Assembly (NCBI RefSeq): GCF_014857905.1
Contig: NZ_JACYXE010000007.1
Span: 186,001-250,000, forward strand
DNA length: 64,000 nt
Reading direction: 5' to 3'
Source of the DNA: Agilicoccus flavus
GTDB taxonomy: Bacteria; Actinomycetota; Actinomycetes; Actinomycetales; Dermatophilaceae
The notes under the pieces are model-generated. The model saw only the letters and a list, made by a program, of their open reading frames with translations. It was not told where the DNA came from and did no database searches. The translations under genes and the position numbers were made by a program. This document shows, one piece after another, positions 25,572 to 35,418 of this stretch. Numbering within the stretch: the stretch's first letter is position 1; every line of letters begins with the position of its first letter.

Positions 25572-27152
25572 TCAGGACGCGTCGAGCGCCTCGGGGGTCC
25601 CGGCCGACGCTCCCGACGGCAGGCGCAGCCGGAACACCGTGCGGCCGGGCCGGCTCTCGACGTCGACGTGACCGCCGTGCGCGGCCGCGACGGCCGCGAC
25701 GATGGACAGTCCCAGGCCCGTCGACCCGCCGCCGCGGTGGCGGGCGCTGTCGCCCCGGGTGAACCGCGCGAAGATGCGGGGCCGCAGCTCCGGGTCGATC
25801 CCGGGGCCGTCGTCCTCGACCTCGATCGTCGCGCCCTGCGCGTCGGCGGCGACCCGACCGGTGACCGTCGTCCCGGCGGGCGTGTGGACACGGGCGTTGG
25901 CGAGGAGGTTGACGATCACCTGCGTGAGCCGGGCGGCGTCGCCGCGCACCTCGACCGCCGTCTCGGGAAGGTCGAGCCGCCACCGGTGGTCCGGGCCGGC
26001 CACCTGCGCGTCGCTCATCGCGTCGACGAGCAGCATCGTCAGGTCCACCGGTTCGCGGGCCAGCGGTCGGCCCGCGTCGAGGCGCGCGAGCAACAGCAGG
26101 TCCTCGACGAGGGCGCCCATCCGGTTCGCCTCCGACTCGATGCGCGTCAGCGCGTGCCGCACCCCGTTCGGGACGGGTTCGCGCTCGCGGCGGCTCAGTT
26201 CGGCGTAGCCGCGGATCGAGGCCAGCGGCGTGCGCAGCTCGTGGCTCGCGTCGGCGACGAACTGCCGCAGCCGCGTCTCGCTCTCGTGCCGGGCCGACAG
26301 GGAGACGTCGACGTGGTCGAGCAGCTCGTTGAGGGCGGCGCCGACCTGGCCGACCTCCGTGCGGGTGTCGGTGTCGCGCCATGGCACCCGCTCCGCGAGG
26401 CTCACCTCGCCGCTGCTCAGCGGCAGGGTGGCGACGCGGGTGGCCGTCTGCGCCACGCGCTCGAGCGGGCGCAGGCTCGACCGGACGAGCCACGTCGTCC
26501 CGAGTCCGAGCAGGACGAGACCACCGAGCCCGACCGCGAGCGTGAGTTGCCGCAGGCGGCGGATGCTCGCCTCGAGCGGCGCCATCGGCAGGCCGGTGAC
26601 GACCACCGCGCTGCCCCGGCGCACCGCGACGAGCCGGTAGCGGCCGAGGCCGTCGCCGAGGTCGACCGTCGCGGGCCGATCCCCCAGCGAGGCGCTCGCC
26701 AGGGCGGCCACCTGCTGGGTGGACAGGGCCGTCTCCGCGCCGGCCTGCGTGAACACGACGTTCGCGGTCACGGCCGCGTCGTCGGTGGCGAGGAGGAGGA
26801 AGTCGCCGCCGAGGCCCTGTCGGCGCCCCGGCCCGTCCACCGGCGAGTCCGGCCCCGGTCGCAGCGCCCGGACGGCGGTGTTGACGACGCGCGCATCGAG
26901 GTCCTCCTCGAGGGAACGCTCGAGCAGCAGGGCCGTCGCCGCGCTCGTGACGAGCGTGATGACGACGAAGAGCGCGAGGATGGACGCGACGAGCTTGCGG
27001 CGCAGCGTCCACCCGGTCAGGGGGCCGCCGCGCCGGCCGATCGCGTCGTCCCGGCGGCCGTCGACGACGGCGCCCGACACCGCCGTCCTCTCTCCTCGGG
27101 GCGGGAGCGGCGGCACGGGAGGTGCCCCGCCGGGCGGCACCGCGGTGCTCAC
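25572..27152 (-). CDS. Two-component sensor histidine kinase
   Basis: A 526-residue membrane sensor. It has a cytoplasmic N-terminus, TM1 (LVASILALFVVITLVTSAA), an extracytoplasmic sensor of about 110 residues, TM2 (LAVGLGGLVLLGLGTTWLV), HAMP, a HisKA domain with the phosphorylated histidine in ADASHELRTPLASIRGY, and a HATPase with N-box NLLANARVHTP, G1 EDDGPGIDP and G2 GSTGLGLSIV. The GTG at 27150-27152 overlaps the stop of the response regulator by 4 bp, so the two are translationally coupled. The signal is unknown. Confidence 0.95.
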   Translation of the reverse strand: MSTAVPPGGAPPVPPLPPRGERTAVSGAVVDGRRDDAIGRRGGPLTGWTLRRKLVASILALFVVITLVTSAATALLLERSLEEDLDARVVNTAVRALRPGPDSPVDGPGRRQGLGGDFLLLATDDAAVTANVVFTQAGAETALSTQQVAALASASLGDRPATVDLGDGLGRYRLVAVRRGSAVVVTGLPMAPLEASIRRLRQLTLAVGLGGLVLLGLGTTWLVRSSLRPLERVAQTATRVATLPLSSGEVSLAERVPWRDTDTRTEVGQVGAALNELLDHVDVSLSARHESETRLRQFVADASHELRTPLASIRGYAELSRREREPVPNGVRHALTRIESEANRMGALVEDLLLLARLDAGRPLAREPVDLTMLLVDAMSDAQVAGPDHRWRLDLPETAVEVRGDAARLTQVIVNLLANARVHTPAGTTVTGRVAADAQGATIEVEDDGPGIDPELRPRIFARFTRGDSARHRGGGSTGLGLSIVAAVAAAHGGHVDVESRPGRTVFRLRLPSGASAGTPEALDAS

Positions 27153-27886
27153 GACGCGGGCTTGAGGACGTACCCGGCGCCGCGCAAGGTGTGGATCATG
27201 GGCTCGCGGCCGTGGTCGATCTTCTTGCGCAGGTAGGAAATGTACAGCTCGACGACGTTGGCCTGCCCGCCGAAGTCGTAGTTCCAGACGCGGTCGAGGA
27301 TCTGGGCCTTGCTCAGCACGCGCTTCGGGTTGCGCATGAGGTAGCGCAGCAGCTCGAACTCGGTGGCGGTCAGCGAGATCTCGTCGCCGCCCCGGGTGAC
27401 CTCGTGGCTGTCCTCGTCGAGGGTGAGATCGCCGACGACGAGGCGGGCGTCGCCCTCACCGGCCACGACCGCGGTGCGCCGCATCAGGGCCCGCACCCGG
27501 GCGACGATCTCCTCGAGGCTGAACGGCTTGGTCACGTAGTCGTCGCCCCCGGCGGTCAGGCCCGCCACCCGGTCCTCGACGGCGTCCTTTGCGGTGAGGA
27601 ACAGCACGGGGATGTTCGGGTCCTGGGCGCGCATCCGACGCAGCACCTCGAGGCCGTCGAAGTCCGGGAGCATCCAGTCGAGGACGACCGCGTCGGGCCG
27701 GAACTCCGTCGCGGTGCGCACCGCGGCGAGCCCGGAGGCCGCGGACTTCACGTCCCAGCCCTCGTACCGCATGGCCATGCACAGCAGCTCCGTGAGGTTG
27801 GCCTCGTCGTCGACGACGAGGACGCGCACCGGGGAGCCGTCGGGGCGCTGCAGGACCGGGACGGACGTGGGTGAGGTCGGGGCCAT
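27149..27886 (-). CDS. OmpR-family response regulator
   Basis: A 245-residue protein: a receiver domain (VRVLVVDDEANLTELL, phosphoacceptor aspartate in AVVLDWMLPDFDG, KPFSLEE switch lysine) and a winged-helix DNA-binding domain (SLTATEFELLRYLMRNP, VVELYISYLRKKID, HTLRGAGYVL). It is similar to mycobacterial TcrX/TrcR-type regulators. The ATG at 27884-27886 gives the normal short leader; the longer reading is not conserved. First gene of the regulator-kinase operon. Confidence 0.94.
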   Translation of the reverse strand: MAPTSPTSVPVLQRPDGSPVRVLVVDDEANLTELLCMAMRYEGWDVKSAASGLAAVRTATEFRPDAVVLDWMLPDFDGLEVLRRMRAQDPNIPVLFLTAKDAVEDRVAGLTAGGDDYVTKPFSLEEIVARVRALMRRTAVVAGEGDARLVVGDLTLDEDSHEVTRGGDEISLTATEFELLRYLMRNPKRVLSKAQILDRVWNYDFGGQANVVELYISYLRKKIDHGREPMIHTLRGAGYVLKPAS

Positions 27887-28036
27887 GACCTCAGTGAACA
27901 CCAGCCGCGCCCGGGCGCCGCTGTGCCGTTCCTGTGTGTCGCCTGTGACCGCCCGCCGCGCCGGCGCCCCTGGAGCCGCGCCGCCCGGCGCCCGGGCCGG
28001 CCCCACCGACCTCCGGCCGGACGGCCACCGCGGGGG

Positions 28037-29038
28037 CTACCCGCTGACGAACCCCTCCTGGCGCAGCCAGTCCCAGGCGACGTCGACCGGCTCCTCGCCG
28101 TCGACGTCGACCCGCGCGTTGAGGTCGATGAGGGTCTGGTCGTCGAGCTTCGCCGCCACCGGCGCGATGAGCTGCGCCACCTGCGGCACCTCGTCGAGCT
28201 TCTCCTGGCGGACGACGACCGACGCGTTGTACTTGGGGAAGAAGTTCTTGTCGTCCTCGAGGACGGCGAGATCGAGGGCCTTGATGCGGCCGTCGGTGGT
28301 GAAGACCTCGCCGAACGTGCACTGGCCGGAGTCGACGGCGCCGTAGATGGCGCCCTCGGCCAGCCGCTTGACCGACGACGCCGGGACGTCCTGGCCGTAC
28401 GTGAGCCCGTACGTCTTGAGCATCGGCTGGAACCCGTCGCTGCGGGCGGCGAACTCGGAGTCGACGCAGAAGGTCCGCTGCGCCGGCGCGACCTTGCTCA
28501 GGTCCGAGAGGGTCTTCACCCCGAGCTTCGCGGCCGTGTCCTGCCGCGTCGCGAAGGCGTAGGTGTTGTTCATCGGCGCCGGCGGCAGCCACACGAGCCG
28601 GTTCCGCTGCAGGTCGAAGTCGCGGACCGCGTCGTACTGCTGCTTCTCGTCCGGGATCGGCTTCGTCTGCCCGAGGTAGGAGATCCAGCCCGTGCCCGTG
28701 TACTCCCAGGCCGCGTCGAGCTGCCCCTCGATCATCGCCTGGCGCGAGCTCGCGCTGCCGGGGATGTTCGTCAGGTCGTCGACGTCGGCGCCGGCCGACT
28801 GCAGGAGGATGACGAGCATCTTGCCGAGCACGATCTGCTCGGTGAAGTTCTTCGAGCCGACGGCGATGGGCGTGCCGTCGAGGGTCTTCACCCCGGCGAG
28901 CGGGCCGGCGAGGGTTCCGGTCGGCGAGAAGCCGCCGGCCGTCCCCAGCCCGCACGAGGTGGTGCCGGCCAGCAGCGCCGCGGCCAGGCCGGCGACGGTC
29001 ACGGCCCGCGAACGGCGGCGGTTCGGGCGTCGGATCAT
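28037..29038 (-). CDS. Osmoprotectant ABC transporter substrate-binding lipoprotein
   Basis: A 333-residue lipoprotein (signal peptide with lipobox LAGTTSC) of the OpuAC/OpuCC type: TPIAVGSKNFTEQIVLGKM, EGQLDAAWEYTGTGWISYLG and CTFGEVFTTDGRIKALDLAVL are family landmarks. It binds quaternary ammonium or related compatible solutes (glycine betaine, choline, carnitine, perhaps ectoine) outside the membrane. Last gene of a four-gene minus-strand operon; its ATG overlaps the stop of the upstream permease (TGATG). Confidence 0.93.
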   Translation of the reverse strand: MIRRPNRRRSRAVTVAGLAAALLAGTTSCGLGTAGGFSPTGTLAGPLAGVKTLDGTPIAVGSKNFTEQIVLGKMLVILLQSAGADVDDLTNIPGSASSRQAMIEGQLDAAWEYTGTGWISYLGQTKPIPDEKQQYDAVRDFDLQRNRLVWLPPAPMNNTYAFATRQDTAAKLGVKTLSDLSKVAPAQRTFCVDSEFAARSDGFQPMLKTYGLTYGQDVPASSVKRLAEGAIYGAVDSGQCTFGEVFTTDGRIKALDLAVLEDDKNFFPKYNASVVVRQEKLDEVPQVAQLIAPVAAKLDDQTLIDLNARVDVDGEEPVDVAWDWLRQEGFVSG

Positions 29039-29853
29039 CACAGTCCCTTCGGTCGCACGACCGCCTCGAGCACGCGCCCGACCCAGTCGATGAGCAGCGC
29101 CAGGAGCGCGACGAGCAGGGCGCCGCTGATGAGGATGGAGTAGCGGAAGAGCTTGATGCCCGTGTCGATGAGCTCGCCGAGCCCGCCCGCGTCGATGAAG
29201 GTCGCGAACGTCGCGGTCCCGACGAGCAGGATGAGCGCGGTGCGCACGCCGCTCATGATGACGGGGACGGCGAGCGGCAACTCGACGCGCAGGAGGATGT
29301 TGCCCTTCGACATCCCCATCCCGCGGGCCGCCTCGAGCAGCCCCCGGTCGACGCCGAGCAGGCCCGTGATCGTGTTCTGCAGAACCGGGAGGACGGCGTA
29401 CACGGTGAGCGCGACGACCATCGTCCGGAAGCCGAACCCGAGCCACATGGCGAGAAGGACGACGAGGCCGATCGAGGGCGCCGCCTGCCCGATGTTCGCG
29501 ACGCCGACGACGGGACCGGTCAGGCGGCGCACCCCGGGGCGGGTGAGCAGGACGCCGAGCGGCACGGCGACGAGCACGACGAGCAGCGCGGAGACGACGG
29601 TGAGCACGATGTGCTCCCAGGTCAGCTCGCGCACGGTCGCCCAGTCGAGGGCGCGGGTCTCGATCTCGTCGAGGCCGGCGGTCTGCCGCCAGATCGCCCA
29701 CCCGGCGAGGGTCGCGAGCACGAACAGCGGCAGCCCGACGAGCAGACCCCAGTCGCGCTTCGGGCGCACGCGCGCCGGCGTGGCCGTGCGGTCCACCCCC
29801 TCCTCGGGTGCCGGGCCGCCGGTCTCGCCCGCCCGGTCCGCCGACACGCTCAC
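29038..29853 (-). CDS. Osmoprotectant ABC transporter permease (OpuC/ProW type)
   Basis: A 271-residue permease with an acidic N-terminal leader and about six helices; the EAA-like loop is LLEAARGMGMSKGNILLRVELP. GTG 29851-29853 overlaps the stop of the ATPase gene by 4 bp (GTGA). It pairs with the second permease at 31093-31734 to form the heterodimeric channel, as in OpuCB/OpuCD. Confidence 0.92.
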   Translation of the reverse strand: MSVSADRAGETGGPAPEEGVDRTATPARVRPKRDWGLLVGLPLFVLATLAGWAIWRQTAGLDEIETRALDWATVRELTWEHIVLTVVSALLVVLVAVPLGVLLTRPGVRRLTGPVVGVANIGQAAPSIGLVVLLAMWLGFGFRTMVVALTVYAVLPVLQNTITGLLGVDRGLLEAARGMGMSKGNILLRVELPLAVPVIMSGVRTALILLVGTATFATFIDAGGLGELIDTGIKLFRYSILISGALLVALLALLIDWVGRVLEAVVRPKGL

Positions 29854-31100
29854 GACCCACCGTCCCGGGCGGCGGCCTCGGCCTGCGCCACCCCGGGCTC
29901 GCGGCCCGTGGCGTCGCGGGCGGTCGAGCGGATGTGCTCGGTCACGGCCTCGAACGTGACGACCCCGCGGAAGCGGTCGCGGCTGCCGGTGACGATCGCG
30001 CCGCCGTAGGCGGAGGCGAGCATCGTGTCGAGGGCGTCGTTGAGGGTGGCCTGCCGGTCGACGCGGAGCAGTTCGGCGCCGCGCGGCGCAGTGATGGGCC
30101 CGTCGGGCAGCGAGCGCCGGAACACCCAGCCGACGGGCCGCCGCCGGTCGTCGAGGAGCACGACGGCCGTCTCGCCCGCCGCGTCGAGGCGCGCCCGGAC
30201 GTCCGCCCCCGACTCGCCGAGCACCGCGGTCACCGGCTGCCGCAGCTCGATGTCGTCGACCCGGGCCAGGTTGAGCTGCTTGAGGGCCGAGCCGGCCCCG
30301 ACGAAGTCCTCGACGAACGCGTCGGCCGGGGCCGCGAGGATCGTCTCGGGGGTGTCGTACTGGGCGATCTGCGCGCCCTCGCGGAGGATGAGGATGCGGT
30401 CCCCGAGCTTGATCGCCTCGTCGATGTCGTGCGTGACGCAGATGATCGTCTTGCCGAGGCGCCGCTGGATGCTCAGCAGCTCGTCCTGCAGCCGCTGCCG
30501 CGTGATGGGGTCGACCGCGCCGAACGGCTCGTCCATGAGGACGACCGGCGGGTCGGCCGCGAGGCCCCGGGCCACGCCGACGCGTTGCTGCTGGCCGCCG
30601 GACAGCTCGCGGGGGAAGCGGTCGCGGTAGCGCGCCGGGTCGAGGCCGACGAGGTCGAGCAGCTCGTCGGCCCGCTCCGAGATGCGCTTCTTGTCCCACT
30701 TGAGCAGCCCGGGGACGAGCCCGATGTTGTCGGCGACGCTCATGTGCGGGAACAGGCTGCCGCCCTGGATGACGTAGCCGATCTTGCGCCGCAGCTCGTT
30801 GACGTCGTGGTTCTTGATGTCGTCACCGTCGATGGTGATGGTGCCCGACGTCGGCTCGATGAGCCGGTTGATCATCTTCAGCGACGTCGTCTTGCCGCAG
30901 CCGGACGGGCCGACGAACATGACGATCTCGCCCGCGGGGATGTCGAGGCTGAGCCGGTCGACGGCCGGGCGCTTCTGCGCCGCGTACGTCTTCGTCACGT
31001 CGGTGAGGGTGAGCGCGGCCCCGGAGACGACCCGCTGCAGGCCGGTGTCGGTGTCGTCGGGGCGGCGGTCGCCGGGGCGGCGGTCGGTGGACTCAGGCAC
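29850..31100 (-). CDS. opuCA: Osmoprotectant ABC transporter ATP-binding protein with CBS domains
   Basis: A 416-residue ATPase. Walker A is GPSGCGKTTSLKMI, the Q-loop is IGYVIQGGSLFPHM, the signature is ELSGGQQQRVGVARGL, Walker B is VVLMDEPFGAVDP and the H-loop is CVTHDIDEA. The C-terminal 130 residues form a tandem CBS-like pair (VDDIELRQPVTAVLGESG and LRVDRQATLNDALDTMLAS) that in OpuA senses ionic strength or cyclic di-AMP. GTG at 31098-31100 follows a GGGGG run and overlaps the upstream permease by 8 bp. Confidence 0.94.
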   Translation of the reverse strand: MPESTDRRPGDRRPDDTDTGLQRVVSGAALTLTDVTKTYAAQKRPAVDRLSLDIPAGEIVMFVGPSGCGKTTSLKMINRLIEPTSGTITIDGDDIKNHDVNELRRKIGYVIQGGSLFPHMSVADNIGLVPGLLKWDKKRISERADELLDLVGLDPARYRDRFPRELSGGQQQRVGVARGLAADPPVVLMDEPFGAVDPITRQRLQDELLSIQRRLGKTIICVTHDIDEAIKLGDRILILREGAQIAQYDTPETILAAPADAFVEDFVGAGSALKQLNLARVDDIELRQPVTAVLGESGADVRARLDAAGETAVVLLDDRRRPVGWVFRRSLPDGPITAPRGAELLRVDRQATLNDALDTMLASAYGGAIVTGSRDRFRGVVTFEAVTEHIRSTARDATGREPGVAQAEAAARDGGS

Positions 31101-31734
31101 GGATCCCCCTGGAGGTCGTGAGGCGGGCGAGGACGACGAGCAGGCCGTCGAGCACGAGGGCCAGGAGCACGACCCCCACGGTGCCGACGAGGGCGTAGTT
31201 GAGGGCGTTCGCCCCGCCGATCTGGCTGAGGCCGGTGTAGATGTAGCCGCCGAGGCCGGGGCCCAGGGCGTAGGCGGCGATGGCGGCCACGCCCATCGAC
31301 ATCTGCGTCGAGACGCGCAGTCCGGTGACGATGACCGGCCACGCGAGCGGGAGCCGGACCCGCAGGAGCGACGCGAGCGGGCTCATGCCCATGCCGCGGG
31401 CCGACTCGAGGAGGGCGTCGTCGACGCCGTCCAGCCCGACGACGGCGTTCCGCAGGATCGGCAGGGTCGCGTAGAAGGTGACGATGACGATCGACGGTGT
31501 GGTGCCGATCCCGACGAGGGGGATGACGAGCCCGAGCAGCGCGAACGAGGGGATCGTCAGGCCGATCGCGCTGACCGTGTTGGCGACCCCGCGCAGCCGC
31601 CCCACGCCGACGACGAGCACGGCGAGCAGCAGCGCGACGACGGTGGCCAGCGCCACCGACTGCACGACGAGGCTCGTGTGCTGGAACGCGCGGTAGGCGA
31701 CGTCCGCCCATCGCTGCGTGAGGAACTCCCACAC
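31093..31734 (-). CDS. Osmoprotectant ABC transporter permease, first gene of operon
   Basis: A 213-residue permease with TVVALLLAVLVVGVGRLRG, the EAA loop LLESARGMGMSPLASLLRVRLP and YIYTGLSQIGGANAL. I chose the GTG at 31732-31734 (MWEFLTQRWADV), which is the family N-terminus and has GAGG eight bases upstream; an in-frame GTG at 31803 would add 23 residues. This is the promoter-proximal gene of permease-ATPase-permease-binding protein. About 180 bp of non-coding DNA precede it. Confidence 0.88.
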   Translation of the reverse strand: MWEFLTQRWADVAYRAFQHTSLVVQSVALATVVALLLAVLVVGVGRLRGVANTVSAIGLTIPSFALLGLVIPLVGIGTTPSIVIVTFYATLPILRNAVVGLDGVDDALLESARGMGMSPLASLLRVRLPLAWPVIVTGLRVSTQMSMGVAAIAAYALGPGLGGYIYTGLSQIGGANALNYALVGTVGVVLLALVLDGLLVVLARLTTSRGIRA

Positions 31735-31910
31735 TCCGCGCCTCGCCTTCCGCGGCCGTGAAGGGCCGACCTCGTCGATTCCTCGGATGTCAACGGATTC
31801 CACGCAACCACGGATCGGCGCAGGTGGCGCCACGATCGGTGTCACGAACCGGTCACATCGAACCCGAGATCGACCCCACATCCACCCAGATCGCGAACCA
31901 CGCCGACAGG

Positions 31911-31946
31911 GCGAGGCCCCCGACGCGCGCGCGTCGGGGGCCTCGC
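31911..31946 (-). terminator. pckG terminator
   Basis: A perfect 16-bp stem (31911-31926 with 31931-31946, GCGAGGCCCCCGACGC) with the loop GCGC, 15 bp after the pckG stop and upstream of the osmoprotectant operon. Confidence 0.85.
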
Positions 31947-31960
31947 GTGGACGCGTCGCG

Positions 31961-33814
31961 TCAGGCGCCCAGGTCGGTGCGCAGCCGGTCGAGCTGGGCC
32001 CGTAGCTCCTGCGGGAGCCGCTCGCCGAAGGTGGCGAACCACTCTTCGATGAGGGGCAGCTCGGCCCGCCACTCCTGCGTGTCGACGCGGGTGGCCGCCT
32101 CGAGCTGTTCCGGGGTGACGTCGAGACCGTCGACGTCGAGGGCGCCCGGCGCGGGCACCGTCCCGATGGGGGTCCCGACGCCCTCGGCGGTGCCCTCGAG
32201 GCGCTCGACGACCCACTTGAGGACGCGGCTGTTCTCGCCGAACCCGGGCCAGGCGAAGCCGCCGTCCGCGTCGCGGCGGAACCAGTTGACGAGGAACACC
32301 GCGGGCATCGCGTCGCCGTGCCGCGCGCCGAGGTCGACCCAGTGCCGGAGGTAGTCGCCGGCGTTGTAGCCGATGAACGGGAGCATCGCCATCGGGTCCC
32401 GGCGCACGACGCCGACCGCGCCCTTGGCCGCCGCGGTCGTCTCGGACGAGACGGTGGCGCCGATGAAGGTCCCGTGGTTCCAGTCCCGCGCCTGCGTGAC
32501 CAGGGGCACCGTCGTCTTGCGGCGCCCGCCGAAGAGGATCGCGTCGATCGGCACCCCGTTCGGGTCGTCGAACTCCGGCGCCGCGCACGGCGTCTGCCGG
32601 ATCGGCGTGCAGAACCGGCTGTTGGGGTGCGCGGCCGGGGTCGACGAGTCCGGGGTCCAGTCGGCGCGGTGCCAGTCGGTCAGGTGCGCCGGCGGCTGCT
32701 CGGTCATGCCCTCCCACCACACGTCGCCGTCGTCGGTGAGGGCGACGTTCGTGAAGATCGAGTTGCCCGCCTCGACCGCCTTCATCGCGTTGAGGTTCGT
32801 GCCGTAGCCGGTGCCGGGCGCGACCCCGAACAGACCGTTCTCGGGGTTGACGGCGTAGAGGCGTCCGTTGCGGAACCGCATCCACGCGATGTCGTCGCCG
32901 ACCATCTCGGCCTTCCAGCCGGGGATCGTCGGCTCGATCATCGCGAGGTTGGTCTTGCCGCAGGCGCTCGGGAACGCCGCCGCGACGTAGTGGACTCGGC
33001 CCGCGGGGCCGGTGAGCTTGAGGATGAGCATGTGCTCGGCGAGCCAGCCCTCGTCGTGGGCGATCGCCGAGGCGATCCGCAGCGCGTAGCACTTCTTGCC
33101 GAGTAGCGCGTTGCCGCCGTAGCCGGAGCCGTAGCTCCAGATCGTGCGCTCCTCCGGGAAGTGGACGATGTACTTCGTCTCGCTGCACGGCCACGGCACG
33201 TCGGCCTCACCCTCGGCGAGCGGGGCGCCCACCGAGTGCAGCCCCTTGACGTAGGCGGCGTCGCTCTCCTCCATCTTCTCGAGGACCGGAGCGCCGACGC
33301 GCGCCATGATGTGCATCGAGCACACGACGTAGGCCGAGTCGGTGATCTCGACGCCGAACATCGGCACCTGGGCGTCGAGATGACCCATGACGAACGGGAT
33401 GACGTACATCGTGCGCCCCCGCATGCACCCCGCGTAGAGGTCGCGCATGAGGCCCTTCATCTCTTCCGGGGCCATCCAGTTGTTCGTCGGCCCCGCCCCC
33501 GACTCCTCGCGCGTGCAGATGTAGGTGCGGTCCTCGACGCGGGCGACGTCGTCGGGGTCGGAGGCCGCCCAGAAGGAGTTGGGCTTGGCGTCGAGGCGCA
33601 CGAACGTGCCCGCGTCGACGAGTTCGGAGGTGAGGCGGTCCCACTCCTGCTGCGAGCCGTCGCACCACACGACCCGGTCGGGCGTGGTCAGGGCCGCCGT
33701 CTCGGCCACCCACGCGTCGAGCTCGGCGTGGCTCGTGCCACCCGACCCGCTCGCGGCGCGATCGCCGGGCGCCGCCGGCATCGACGGGTTCGTGGTCGTC
33801 TCGGTCGCAGTCAT
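31961..33814 (-). CDS. pckG: Phosphoenolpyruvate carboxykinase (GTP)
   Basis: A 617-residue cytoplasmic enzyme converting oxaloacetate and GTP to PEP for gluconeogenesis. The GTP-type P-loop reads [13 protein letters not shown], the metal/substrate region is [11 protein letters not shown], and [12 protein letters not shown]-like [13 protein letters not shown] and [12 protein letters not shown] are the family's mobile loops. The length is normal for the GTP class. ATG 33812-33814 follows AAGGGA. Single-gene unit with a terminator; a consensus CRP/GlxR palindrome lies about 190 bp upstream, so carbon-source control by a cAMP-type regulator is likely. Confidence 0.97.
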   Translation of the reverse strand: MTATETTTNPSMPAAPGDRAASGSGGTSHAELDAWVAETAALTTPDRVVWCDGSQQEWDRLTSELVDAGTFVRLDAKPNSFWAASDPDDVARVEDRTYICTREESGAGPTNNWMAPEEMKGLMRDLYAGCMRGRTMYVIPFVMGHLDAQVPMFGVEITDSAYVVCSMHIMARVGAPVLEKMEESDAAYVKGLHSVGAPLAEGEADVPWPCSETKYIVHFPEERTIWSYGSGYGGNALLGKKCYALRIASAIAHDEGWLAEHMLILKLTGPAGRVHYVAAAFPSACGKTNLAMIEPTIPGWKAEMVGDDIAWMRFRNGRLYAVNPENGLFGVAPGTGYGTNLNAMKAVEAGNSIFTNVALTDDGDVWWEGMTEQPPAHLTDWHRADWTPDSSTPAAHPNSRFCTPIRQTPCAAPEFDDPNGVPIDAILFGGRRKTTVPLVTQARDWNHGTFIGATVSSETTAAAKGAVGVVRRDPMAMLPFIGYNAGDYLRHWVDLGARHGDAMPAVFLVNWFRRDADGGFAWPGFGENSRVLKWVVERLEGTAEGVGTPIGTVPAPGALDVDGLDVTPEQLEAATRVDTQEWRAELPLIEEWFATFGERLPQELRAQLDRLRTDLGA

Positions 33815-33997
33815 CGGAGATGTCCCTTCGCGTGCTCGACAGTGAGTGACGTCGGGGTGGGCGCCGGGTCGTCCCGGGCGCCGACGCGCTCCACGGGGGG
33901 TCTCCTGCCGGAGCCGCGACCGGCGCGGCCCGACGCACTACCACTGTTTCCCACCGTACCCGTGCTTTCGCGCAAAAGTTGGGGCCACAGGAAGCGA

Positions 33998-34019
33998 GCT
34001 TGTGATCGCGATCACAAGC
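33998..34019 (-). promoter_or_regulatory. CRP/GlxR-like operator upstream of pckG
   Basis: A perfect 22-bp palindrome whose core TGTGATCGCGATCACA (34001-34016) is the exact CRP/GlxR consensus TGTGA-N6-TCACA. On the minus strand TACGGT at 33953-33958 is a reasonable -10 for pckG, placing the palindrome centre near -62, a classic activator position. It also lies just past the stop of the broken hydrolase gene. Confidence 0.75.
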
Positions 34020-34044
34020 GCCGGACACCTGTCCGGACGGCGGG

Positions 34045-34585
34045 TCAGGGCGCGGGGGTGGGGGCCGCGTCCGCCGCGAGCTCGAGCAGCGCACCGGCGA
34101 GCACCGCGGGCCACTGGAGCATGATCATGTGCCGGCCCCGGACGACCTGCACGGTCGGCGCGGGGCCGGGGCCCTCGGCCCAGGTACAGGCCTGGCGACG
34201 CTGGTCGCGCACCCACGACGAGACCGCCGCCGGGATCCACGGCAGCCGGGCGACGACGGCGCGGACGGGGATGGCGGGCAGGTCCGCGCGGGTCCGCGAT
34301 CTCGGTGAGGTCGGGCGTGACCGTCGGTCCGTCCAGGGGCGACCCGTAGCCGGGACGGTCGACGACGAGCACCCGGACCCGGTCGCGCACCGAGAGCGCG
34401 ACGGCCTCCCAGTCGAACCACGCGCCGCCGAGGCCCGAGACCACGAGGGCGACGGGCCGGTCGTCGGGCCCGTCGGGGCGCGAGCGCGGCACCTCCCACA
34501 CCGTCAGCGCCCGCTCGCCGCGGCGCACGATGCGCGGCGCGCCCCAGACGGGGTCCTGGTGAGGCACGGCCGGCACCGCCGTCAC
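34045..34585 (-). pseudogene. Alpha/beta hydrolase, internally deleted and frameshifted
   Basis: The N-terminal part in one frame reads to VALVVSGLGGAWFDWEAV (oxyanion-hole region) and VRVLVVDRPGYGSPLDG, then PDLTEIAD near 34300. The C-terminal part is in another frame, RADLPAIPVRAVVARLPW to GRHMIMLQWPAVLAG (the catalytic-histidine region), ending at 34045. The middle, including the nucleophile elbow GxSxG, is missing. The junction lies at a direct repeat GGTCCGCG (34281-34288 and 34291-34298), consistent with deletion between short repeats. The GTG start at 34583-34585 overlaps the upstream DUF998 stop. As written the gene cannot make an active hydrolase. Confidence 0.75.
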
Positions 34586-35418
34586 GACGTCCCCCCGGCG
34601 GCGTCCGTGGTGGTGGCGGTGGTGGCGGGGCCGGCGCGGTCCGGCGCGGCGGCGCGCGGTGGCCGGGCGGCGGCGAGCAGCAGCGTCGTCGCCACGAGCA
34701 GCGTCTGCAGCCGCTGGGCCCAGCCCAGGGCGTCGAGTCCGACCCGCCCGAGGAGCGGGGTGCCGGACGGGCCGGGCGTGATCGCTGCGACCTCCACGAG
34801 CACCCACGCGGTCGTGGCGAGCGAGGCCGCGGCGAGCGCGACGTAGGCCCACGCCACCCCGCGGCGGGGGCGGCGCGTCAGCGTCAGGGCGGCCGCCGCG
34901 ACGGTCGACGCGAGCGCGCCCGTGGAGGCGATGGACCTCGTCATCGCGTGGAGCGTGTGGTGCAGAGGAACCGCGCCCTGCGTCTCGGCGGCGCTGCACA
35001 CGGGATCGTGGGTCGGGGTGCAGCTCAGCGGCGCGGCGGCGTCGCCGAGGGTGGCGGCGCCGAAGACGGCGAGGCCGAGCACGGCGACCAGGGTGAGGAG
35101 GGTGGGCCGGGTGAGGCGCGTGAGCCGGGCGAGCCCGGCCGGTCGGGCAGGGTCCCGCCGCCCACGGGGAACGGTGGGGCGCAGCCACCACGCGGCGGCC
35201 AGGGCCGCGAGCCCGGCCACCGCGTCCGCGGCCCGGAAGGCGACGGCCCACGGCTCGCCGAGCGCGTAGACCTCGCTCACGTACGACGTGCGCGGGTCGA
35301 GGCGCGAGCCGGTGAAACCGGCCAGCGTCCACGAGCTGTACGTCACGGCGGCGACGGCGAGGGCGACCCGCGCGGCCACCGGCACCCGCGTGCCCATGCC
35401 GGGTGCGACCGTGCTCAT
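34582..35418 (-). CDS. DUF998 family membrane protein
   Basis: A 278-residue polytopic membrane protein. YSSWTLAGFTGSRLDPRTSYVSEVYALGEPW is the DUF998 N-terminus (first helix and conserved SxxS/E loop), followed by about six helices and an Ala/Thr-rich tail. No function is known. ATG 35416-35418 lies at the edge of a tandem repeat full of alternative ATG codons. Its stop overlaps the start of the broken hydrolase (GTGA). Confidence 0.8.
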   Translation of the reverse strand: MSTVAPGMGTRVPVAARVALAVAAVTYSSWTLAGFTGSRLDPRTSYVSEVYALGEPWAVAFRAADAVAGLAALAAAWWLRPTVPRGRRDPARPAGLARLTRLTRPTLLTLVAVLGLAVFGAATLGDAAAPLSCTPTHDPVCSAAETQGAVPLHHTLHAMTRSIASTGALASTVAAAALTLTRRPRRGVAWAYVALAAASLATTAWVLVEVAAITPGPSGTPLLGRVGLDALGWAQRLQTLLVATTLLLAAARPPRAAAPDRAGPATTATTTDAAGGTS

